Assembly (NCBI GenBank): GCA_022701475.1 | Contig: JAKOOI010000008.1 | Coordinates: 1-5,654 of the forward strand | Source: Weeksellaceae bacterium | GTDB taxonomy: Bacteria; Bacteroidota; Bacteroidia; Flavobacteriales; Weeksellaceae | Length of the DNA: 5,654 bases | Reading direction: 5' to 3' | In this document: positions 1 to 5,654 of the stretch, piece after piece | Layout of the letters: each line of letters opens with the position of its first letter | Numbering within the stretch: position 1 is the first letter of the stretch | Made by a program: the position numbers and the translations under genes | The notes under the pieces: model-generated | What the model was told of the DNA's origin: nothing | What the model saw: only the letters and a program-made list of their open reading frames with translations | Database searches by the model: none

Positions 1-1
1 T

Positions 2-82
2 TATATTTATGTTTATGGTGATTCCTCTGTCTATCACTATAAATCTGGGGTGATTGTAAATGATCATGAGTATAATTCATGA
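2..82 (+). CDS. Possible C-terminal tail of an unidentified upstream gene (5' end outside the window)
   Basis: An open frame enters from the left edge and ends at a TGA at 80-82, giving 26 residues that begin YIYVYGDSSVYHYKSG. The composition is hydrophilic and rich in Tyr, Ser and Val, and could be a soluble C-terminus, but I recognise no family. The sequence becomes much more AT-rich soon after the stop, as expected if coding sequence ends here. Against it, 26 open codons is not significant in itself, and the opposite strand also has an open frame here, starting at an ATG near 78-76 and running leftward off the window. Only the sequence to the left can settle which, if either, is real. Confidence 0.22.
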   Translation, partial: YIYVYGDSSVYHYKSGVIVNDHEYNS

Positions 83-223
83 ACAGGGATTTTTTCTGAC
101 CATTATTATTTTTGTGTATTTTATTTAATATACAATCAAAAATTAAGTTAAAAATCATTCCTCTCTCAAATGAAAACATTAGTTAGTTTAATTTGCTATA
201 TTTGGGAGTTTTAAAAATTAATA
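83..223. other. AT-rich non-coding leader upstream of ruvA
   Basis: No frame of useful length crosses this stretch on either strand, and 49 of the 60 bases at 121-180 are A or T. Two matches to the Bacteroidota -7 promoter consensus TAnnTTTG occur here, at 107-114 (TATTTTTG) and 197-204 (TATATTTG). Only the second is well placed for ruvA. An imperfect AT-only inverted repeat lies at 116-133 (GTAT paired with ATAC); it has no GC stem, so I do not call it a terminator. I see no RNA gene or riboswitch-like structure. Confidence 0.6.
197..204 (+). promoter_or_regulatory. Candidate -7 promoter element for ruvA-sprA
   Basis: TATATTTG matches all six fixed positions of TAnnTTTG, the -7 element used by the primary sigma factor of Bacteroidota. 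It ends 19 bases before the ruvA ATG, so transcription would start around 209-212 and leave a very short untranslated leader. The partner -33 TTG is not seen at the expected distance; the nearest resemblance is a tandem TTAG at 179-186, which is too close. The motif also occurs inside genes in this window (for example at 649-656 and 877-884), so chance matches happen. Its position, not its rarity, is the main support. Confidence 0.4.
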
Positions 224-808
224 ATGATATTTTCACTACAAGGCATTGTTCAGGAACTTACGCCTACCTACGCAGTGATCAACGTCCAGGGTGTTGGTTA
301 CTATGTAGGGATAAGTTTAATGACTTCGCAGACCCTCACCGCCAACAAAGAAACCGTTTTATTCATCCAGCAGATCATCCGTGAAGATGCCCATCTGCTC
401 TTTGGATTCAAGACCCGTTCGGAAAAGGAAATGTTCAATCTGTTAATAAGTGTTACCGGAGTAGGTGCGGTTTCCGCCCTGATCCTGTTATCCACCCTCA
501 GTCTTGAAGAGATCGCTTCTGCCATCCTTTCCCGGAACAGTGCGCTGATTCAGAAAGCCAAAGGAATCGGTGCCAAAACCGCCGAGCGGATCATTGTGGA
601 TCTCAAGGATAAAGTACAGAAATTCAGCAATCCGGAAGAAAATATTTCTACGTTTGCGAATAATAAAATCAAGGATGAAGCGTTATCTGCATTAGAAGTT
701 TTGGGAATTCCGAAGCGGATGAGCGAAAAGCTTGCCGACAGGATTCTGAAACAGGATTCCGATATTTCAATAGAAGAATTGGTAAAACAAATTTTAAAAA
801 ACATTTAA
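224..808 (+). CDS. ruvA: Holliday junction branch migration complex subunit RuvA
   Basis: RuvA binds four-way Holliday junctions as a tetramer and loads the RuvB helicase, which drives branch migration during recombinational repair in the cytoplasm; RuvC then cuts the junction. The 194 residues show all three family domains. An N-terminal OB-fold (about 1-63) opens with MIFSLQG, the usual RuvA start, and ends in REDAHLLFGF (53-62). Two helix-hairpin-helix motifs that bind DNA without sequence specificity follow, with hairpins GVG at 79-81 and GIG at 114-116; the second continues into KTAERIIVDLKDK (118-130), the strongest signature. A variable linker (about 133-146) leads to the small C-terminal domain (about 147-194) that contacts RuvB. 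The length is normal (E. coli RuvA is 203 residues). The ATG at 224 is chosen because the conserved N-terminus begins there. No Shine-Dalgarno is evident, but the bases just before it are A/T-rich, as is common in this phylum. Neither ruvB nor ruvC is in the window. The stop lies six bases before sprA, so the two are probably cotranscribed. Confidence 0.97.
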   Translation: MIFSLQGIVQELTPTYAVINVQGVGYYVGISLMTSQTLTANKETVLFIQQIIREDAHLLFGFKTRSEKEMFNLLISVTGVGAVSALILLSTLSLEEIASAILSRNSALIQKAKGIGAKTAERIIVDLKDKVQKFSNPEENISTFANNKIKDEALSALEVLGIPKRMSEKLADRILKQDSDISIEELVKQILKNI

Positions 809-814
809 CATTTG

Positions 815-886
815 GTGGCAAATAACAAGTACCTCAACATATTTCTGTTCCTGTCGTTTCTCTGTGCTTCCGTATTTACTTTTGCG
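815..886 (+). other. Sec signal peptide of SprA
   Basis: The first 24 codons have the classic three-part layout: a short polar N-region with one Lys (ANNK), a hydrophobic core from Tyr6 to about Val20 (including LNIFLFLSFL), and a small-residue end TFA followed by QQ. Type I signal peptidase would cut after Ala24. Cys17 lies in the core, but the residue before it is Leu, so this is not a proper lipobox and a lipoprotein is unlikely. Export to the periplasm is required for SprA to insert in the outer membrane. The peptide is intact only if translation starts at 812 or 815, which supports the non-ATG start. Confidence 0.85.
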
Positions 887-3800
887 CAGCAGAGACCGCC
901 GGCCCGTGATACAGCAATCATCAAAAAAGATTATCAGCTGGCAGATCCTACCCAATACGAAGCATTCTATGATATCAAAACCGGAATGTACTTCGTCTAT
1001 CCCAAAGTAGGAAATACAATAACCGGACCACCTACGGCCATGTCTCCACAGGATTATAAGGAATTCATGATGGCAGAGCAGACAAGGGCCTATTACAAGG
1101 AAAAATCAGACCGCTACAGCCTGATGTTCCGTAAGGATAAAACGGATGCAGCCCGGAAAGGCCTTATTCCTTCCCTGCAGATCAACAACCGGCTTTTTGA
1201 AACCATCTTCGGAAGCAACAAGATCGAGATCATCCCTTCCGGATATGCTTCCTTCGACTTTGCCGGATTGTACCAGAAGATCGACAACCCGCTGATCCTG
1301 CCGCAGAACAGGACCAGCTTTACCTTTGATATCGACCAGAGAATCCAGCTCGGACTTTTAGGAAAAGTAGGGGAGAACCTCCAGCTGAAGGCCAATTACG
1401 ATACCCAGAGCGGTTTTGCCTTTGAAAACCGGATGAACCTCGTATGGCAGGCCAAAGGCAGCTGGAAAGACCTGCAGCAGAAAGGGCTTCAGGATGTTGA
1501 TAAGCCAAGCGCAGGCGGAGAAGATAAAATCATCAAGAGGATGGAATTCGGTAATGTGAACATGCCCTTGTCTACCAGCCTTATCCGCGGTTCCCAGTCG
1601 CTCTTCGGGGTGAAATCGGAATTCCAGCTGGGGAAAACTTATGGAACCGTTGTGCTTTCACAGCAACAGGGGGAAGCCCGGAATATTACCGTTCAGGGCG
1701 GCGGCGTGATGAATACCTTTAAGCTGAATGCCATCGATTATGAAGATAACCAGCATTACTTTATCGGCCAGTATTTCCTGAACAGCTATGATAATGCTTT
1801 GCTCAATTATCCTCAGATCAATTCAAAGATCAGCATTACCCGGATGGAAGTCTGGGTACTGGATCAGGGAAACAGCAACCTGCAGTACCAGAAGAGTATC
1901 GTAGGGATCCGGGATCTGGGGGATGCTCCGGGTGTCCTTCCGAATAATGACCAGGCTGGCCTTAACCTGTATTCCACTGTAAACGGGTTACCGGGACTCA
2001 GGGATGCCAGTACTGCCCGTGATGCTATCAACGGAGCCAATCTTCCGGTGGCCACAGGAGGAACGGCAACCTATACGGACGGCGAACATTTTATCTTCAA
2101 TAAAAAAGCAAGAAGGCTGAATGCCAATGAATATATCGTCCAGCCTCAGCTGGGATATATCTCTTTAAACCAGAGACTGAATGACAACCAGTTGCTGGGG
2201 GTTTCCTTTTCCTATACGGTGAACGGAAGCAACCAGGTATATAAAGTAGGGGAATTTTCCGAAGAAAGTACCGTACTGGTGACCAAATTGCTGAAGCCCA
2301 ACACTACGGTAAAAACTTCTTCGCCGATGTGGAACCTGATGATGAAGAACATCTATTCGCTGGATGCCGGCCAGGTAAACCAGGACGGGTTCATCCTGAA
2401 TGTCCTGTACCGTGACCCGCAATCCGGAGGTAAGGTAAATTATCTTCCGGAAAACAATAACGACCAGATCCGCAGCCAGCCGCTGATCAAGCTCCTGAAC
2501 TGGGACCGGCTGAATGCCAACGGTGACCTTCAGAGCAACGGCGGAACTACCGGAGACGGTATTTTCGACTTTGTAAGCGGGATCACCATCCGCCCGGAAA
2601 CCGGGAAAGTGATTTTCACCAAGGTACAGCCTTTCGGAAGCTATATACAGTCCGTTATCGGAAGTAATGATCCGCAGTATGTGTTCTCCGATCTTTATAA
2701 CCAGCAGAAGCAGGTAGCGACATCCAGCAACCTGTCACAACGGTATACCATTGAAGGACGTTATAAAGGAACGCAGGGCCAGGGAATCTCTTTAGGTGCC
2801 GTTAACGTACCGCAGGGGTCGGTAAAAGTTTCCGCAAACGGAGTCCAGCTGACCGAAGGAATCGATTATACCGTAGACTATATGCTTGGTACGGTAACCA
2901 TCATCAATGAGCAGGTAAAGCAGTCCGGACAGGCTATTAACATCTCACTGGAAAACCAGCTAACCTTCAATACCCAGCGAAAAAGATTCCTGGGACTGAA
3001 CCTGGAAAGGAGATTCAATGAAAACTTCATACTGGGCGGAACCGTAGTAAACTACTCCGAATCCCCGCTGACCCAGAAAGTAAGTTACGGTCAGGAAGCT
3101 GTGAACAATACCATGGCAGGCATTAACCTGATGTACAACAATCAGCTGCCTTTCCTGACGAGGCTGACAGATAAAATCCCGTTGGTCAATACGGAAGCGC
3201 CGTCCAACCTGAACTTTAAAATGGAGGCAGCCTATCTGCTTCCCGGACTGAATAAGGGAACCAATGATCAGTCCTATATTGATGATTTTGAACAGACCAC
3301 CTCTAAAATAACACTGAAGGAGCCTACAGCATGGAGTTTAGCCTCTAAACCTGAGAAAAACCAGTCCGATCCGCTTTTTGCAGGAGCCGGAAAAAACAAT
3401 ACTATTTCGGAAGGGTATGGAAGAGGTTTGTTATCCTGGTATAACATCGACCCGAGATTCTGGGGCGTAGGCGGCCGGGCTCCGAACGGGATCACGCCAC
3501 AGTCCGTATCCAACCATGCCTCAAGGAGGGTACTGTTCTCCGAAATTTTCAATAACCGGGATTTCGTTGCCGGGGAGCAGACCTATACCAATACGTTTGA
3601 CATCTCTTATTATCCGGCGGAAAAAGGGCCTTATAACTCAAACGCCACACCAGAGACCACAGCACAGCGTTGGGCCGGTATTATGAGACCGATCTCGGTA
3701 TCCAATTTTACCAATTCCAATATCGAATATGTGGAGTTCTGGATGATGGATCCTTATGCGGACGGAACCGCATTAGGAACCGCTCCGAAGCTTTTGCTTC

Positions 3801-5654
3801 AGCTGGGAAATGTTTCTGAAGATGTCCTGAAAGATGGCCAGATGCAATACGAAAACGGGCTGCCGACCCCTTCGGCACCTTCCGTTACCACCAACTCAAA
3901 CTGGGGGATACAGCCGAAGCAGCCGCCGATCCTGTATGCCTTCTCCAGCGAAGGTGCAGAAAGGACAGCGCAGGATTTGGGGTATGACGGACTGAGCTCC
4001 GATCAGGAAGCCGCTTTATTCGGGAATACTTTCGTGAATCCGGTAACCAGTATAGCCGACCCTGCAGTGGATGATTTTGTTTTCTACATGTCCGACAGGT
4101 TCACCGGAAACCAGGCTGCTTCCGTAGTACAGCGGTATAAGTATTTCAGAGGCCCGGAAGGAAACTCCCGGAGTAATACGCTGGAAGTAGCTTCCCAGAC
4201 ACCGGATGCAGAGGATATCAACAGGGATTATAACCTGGATCAGACGGAAAGCTATAACCAATATGAAGTAAACCTGGATCAGGGAAGCCTTACCCTGGGC
4301 CAGAATAATATCGTTGACGTAAAAACCGTTCAGGCACAGTTCCAGAACGGGCAGACAGAACAGGTAAAATGGTATCTGTTCAGGATTCCGGTTTCGCAAT
4401 ATGTGAATACGGCTGGGGATGCTGATCCTGCCATTCTTAACAATGTGCGTTTTGCAAGATTGTTATTGAAAGGCTTCGATCAGACTTCTACTTTGCGATT
4501 TGCCACGATGGACCTTGTAAGGTCCGACTGGAGGAAATATCCAAAGAATATTGCCGTCTTCGGAACAAACACTGCCGCTGATCCGGCTACAAATGAAGGA
4601 CTCAATGATGATACCACCATCGGGAATCTGGAAGTAGGAAGCGTGAATATCGAGGAGAACGCCCTGAATCAGCCGCCTTATGTACTGCCTCCGGGAATCG
4701 ACAGACAGATCCTCAGCGGGAATGCAGGAGCCCAGAGACAGAACGAATCTTCATTATATCTGAAAATAAAAGACCTGCCTTCAACACAGGCAAAAGGAGT
4801 GTTTAAAAATACTTCCCTGGATATGAGGAGATATAAAAAGCTGAAACTTTTTGTGCATGCACATGATCCTCAAAACTCAGATCTGAACATTGGCCGGATT
4901 GATGAGAAGACTAAATTCTTCATCCGTATGGGTAGCGATGCCACCGATAATTATTACGAATATGAGGCATCGATGAAACTGACTCCCGGCAATGCAACCG
5001 CACCGATGGAAATCTGGCCGATGGAAAATGACGTCGATCTCAATATCCAGGATTTTGTAGATGCCAAGATCCGCAGGGATAAAAATTCTCCGAACGATAT
5101 TGTAAAGAGGATGATGGATAATACTTATGATCCCGGTCAGACGTTTAAGAAAATTTACATCAAAGGACGTCCAAGCTTAGGAAATATTACAACCATTGTC
5201 CTTGGGATCCGGAATGGAGGAGACCGTGGATCGAGCTCACTGACGAGGGTGCTATGGGTAAACGAAATCCGCCTTTCCGAAATTGAGAACGACGGCGGGT
5301 ATGCCGGAAATGCCAGCCTGAATTTCAACTTGGGAGATTTCGCTACCGTGAATACCAGTGCTTCCTATACTTCCGTAGGATTCGGGAACATCGATTCCAA
5401 GCCGGCAGAAAGGACACAGTCTACCCAGTCAGCCTTCAGCATCAATACGGCAGTAAATGTCGATAAGCTTTTACCGGAAAAGAGCGGTGTGAAAATCCCG
5501 CTGAACTATTCCTATTCGCAGACTATTGAAGATCCTAAATACAATCCGCTGGATACGGATGTCGAATTCAAGAAAGCCGCAAACCGGGAAGAACTGAAAA
5601 AAGTAGCCAGGACTTATACGCAGCAGCGGAGCATCGGTGTGGTAAACATGCACA
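815..5654 (+). CDS. sprA: SprA (Sov), outer-membrane translocon of the type IX secretion system, 3' end outside the window
   Basis: SprA is the giant single-chain beta-barrel (36 strands in the Flavobacterium johnsoniae protein) through which T9SS cargo crosses the outer membrane. In gliding species it also exports the motility adhesins. Partners known from the family are PorV and a plug protein. The frame is open for 1,613 codons to the window edge without a stop; full SprA proteins are about 2,400 residues, so roughly the last third is missing. A signal peptide (1-24) comes first. Family signatures then follow in order: YDTQSGFAFENRM (195-207), FGNV (246-249), SLFGVKSE (262-269), WNLMMKNIYSL of the SprA_N domain (506-516), IDDFE (822-826), RWAGIMR (952-958), NIEYVEFWMMDPY (969-981), LGNVSEDVLKDG (997-1008), PDAEDINRDY (1130-1139), WYLFRIPV (1186-1193), VNIEEN (1277-1282), YVLPPGIDRQ (1289-1298), DMRRYKKLKLFVHAH (1336-1350), FFIRMGSDATDNYYEYE (1368-1384) and WVNEIRLSE (1481-1489). 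There is no in-frame ATG before codon 58, which lies beyond the signal peptide. The start is therefore GTG at 815 or TTG at 812; I chose GTG. The visible mature part contains no cysteine. Confidence 0.96.
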   Translation, partial: MANNKYLNIFLFLSFLCASVFTFAQQRPPARDTAIIKKDYQLADPTQYEAFYDIKTGMYFVYPKVGNTITGPPTAMSPQDYKEFMMAEQTRAYYKEKSDRYSLMFRKDKTDAARKGLIPSLQINNRLFETIFGSNKIEIIPSGYASFDFAGLYQKIDNPLILPQNRTSFTFDIDQRIQLGLLGKVGENLQLKANYDTQSGFAFENRMNLVWQAKGSWKDLQQKGLQDVDKPSAGGEDKIIKRMEFGNVNMPLSTSLIRGSQSLFGVKSEFQLGKTYGTVVLSQQQGEARNITVQGGGVMNTFKLNAIDYEDNQHYFIGQYFLNSYDNALLNYPQINSKISITRMEVWVLDQGNSNLQYQKSIVGIRDLGDAPGVLPNNDQAGLNLYSTVNGLPGLRDASTARDAINGANLPVATGGTATYTDGEHFIFNKKARRLNANEYIVQPQLGYISLNQRLNDNQLLGVSFSYTVNGSNQVYKVGEFSEESTVLVTKLLKPNTTVKTSSPMWNLMMKNIYSLDAGQVNQDGFILNVLYRDPQSGGKVNYLPENNNDQIRSQPLIKLLNWDRLNANGDLQSNGGTTGDGIFDFVSGITIRPETGKVIFTKVQPFGSYIQSVIGSNDPQYVFSDLYNQQKQVATSSNLSQRYTIEGRYKGTQGQGISLGAVNVPQGSVKVSANGVQLTEGIDYTVDYMLGTVTIINEQVKQSGQAINISLENQLTFNTQRKRFLGLNLERRFNENFILGGTVVNYSESPLTQKVSYGQEAVNNTMAGINLMYNNQLPFLTRLTDKIPLVNTEAPSNLNFKMEAAYLLPGLNKGTNDQSYIDDFEQTTSKITLKEPTAWSLASKPEKNQSDPLFAGAGKNNTISEGYGRGLLSWYNIDPRFWGVGGRAPNGITPQSVSNHASRRVLFSEIFNNRDFVAGEQTYTNTFDISYYPAEKGPYNSNATPETTAQRWAGIMRPISVSNFTNSNIEYVEFWMMDPYADGTALGTAPKLLLQLGNVSEDVLKDGQMQYENGLPTPSAPSVTTNSNWGIQPKQPPILYAFSSEGAERTAQDLGYDGLSSDQEAALFGNTFVNPVTSIADPAVDDFVFYMSDRFTGNQAASVVQRYKYFRGPEGNSRSNTLEVASQTPDAEDINRDYNLDQTESYNQYEVNLDQGSLTLGQNNIVDVKTVQAQFQNGQTEQVKWYLFRIPVSQYVNTAGDADPAILNNVRFARLLLKGFDQTSTLRFATMDLVRSDWRKYPKNIAVFGTNTAADPATNEGLNDDTTIGNLEVGSVNIEENALNQPPYVLPPGIDRQILSGNAGAQRQNESSLYLKIKDLPSTQAKGVFKNTSLDMRRYKKLKLFVHAHDPQNSDLNIGRIDEKTKFFIRMGSDATDNYYEYEASMKLTPGNATAPMEIWPMENDVDLNIQDFVDAKIRRDKNSPNDIVKRMMDNTYDPGQTFKKIYIKGRPSLGNITTIVLGIRNGGDRGSSSLTRVLWVNEIRLSEIENDGGYAGNASLNFNLGDFATVNTSASYTSVGFGNIDSKPAERTQSTQSAFSINTAVNVDKLLPEKSGVKIPLNYSYSQTIEDPKYNPLDTDVEFKKAANREELKKVARTYTQQRSIGVVNMH

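Noticed and set aside
116..133. AT-only inverted repeat as a possible terminator or operator
   Set aside because: The pairing is imperfect, contains a single G-C pair, and has no following T-run typical of an intrinsic terminator; such repeats are expected in sequence this AT-rich.
193..384. A 63-codon plus-strand frame overlapping the ruvA start
   Set aside because: It runs out of frame through the conserved OB-fold of ruvA, and its product is a low-plausibility mix; it is a frame shadow.
649..656. TACGTTTG inside ruvA as an internal promoter for sprA
   Set aside because: It matches TAnnTTTG but lacks a TTG at -33, encodes ordinary ruvA linker residues, and similar matches occur deep inside sprA, so it is probably chance.
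831..868. SprA as a lipoprotein, because Cys17 sits in the signal sequence
   Set aside because: The residue before the Cys is Leu rather than Gly, Ala or Ser, the Cys lies in the middle of the hydrophobic core, and a good signal peptidase I site (TFA before QQ) follows.
1114..1508. Overlapping minus-strand frames of 93 and 62 codons
   Set aside because: They are antisense to the conserved N-terminal SprA region (YDTQSGFAFENRM and neighbours), and no promoter or recognisable product supports them.
1727..2520. Repeated CTGAATGCCA strings as a possible DNA repeat family
   Set aside because: They are in-frame Leu-Asn-Ala codons at three places in sprA, explained by codon preference and amino-acid composition.
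4016..4399. A 127-codon open frame on the minus strand
   Set aside because: It lies wholly inside sprA, antisense to conserved SprA motifs (PDAEDINRDY, WYLFRIPV). Its product resembles no family I know, and such frames are expected by chance opposite a long GC-richer gene.

Overview
The window looks like chromosomal DNA from a member of the Bacteroidota, most likely a flavobacterium close to Chryseobacterium or its relatives. The evidence is the gene pair ruvA-sprA (sprA occurs only in this phylum), a non-coding leader that is very rich in A and T, a TAnnTTTG promoter-like element just before ruvA, and no convincing Shine-Dalgarno sequence before either gene. The genus is an inference; the phylum is well supported.

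Layout: bases 1-223 hold no gene that can be called with confidence. At the left edge a short open frame (2-82) could be the last 26 codons of an upstream gene. The rest of the leader is AT-rich (49 of the 60 bases at 121-180 are A or T) and carries the promoter-like element at 197-204. A complete ruvA (224-808) follows and encodes the 194-residue Holliday-junction-binding protein. Six bases after its stop codon begins a very long reading frame (815 to the window end, more than 1,613 codons, no stop, same strand). It encodes the first two thirds or so of SprA (Sov), the giant outer-membrane translocon of the type IX secretion system (T9SS). It starts at a GTG or TTG and has a clear signal peptide. 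I translated the frame codon by codon and found no stop or frameshift; its C-terminal part lies beyond the window.

The two genes are unrelated in function (DNA repair versus protein secretion), but the six-base gap suggests one transcript, probably driven from the AT-rich leader. I saw no tRNA, rRNA, CRISPR array, insertion sequence or obvious transferred segment. This is a conserved housekeeping-type neighbourhood rather than an accessory island, and I did not find an undescribed system. The points most worth a second look are the non-ATG start of sprA, the absence of cysteine from the visible mature SprA, and the unresolved left edge.
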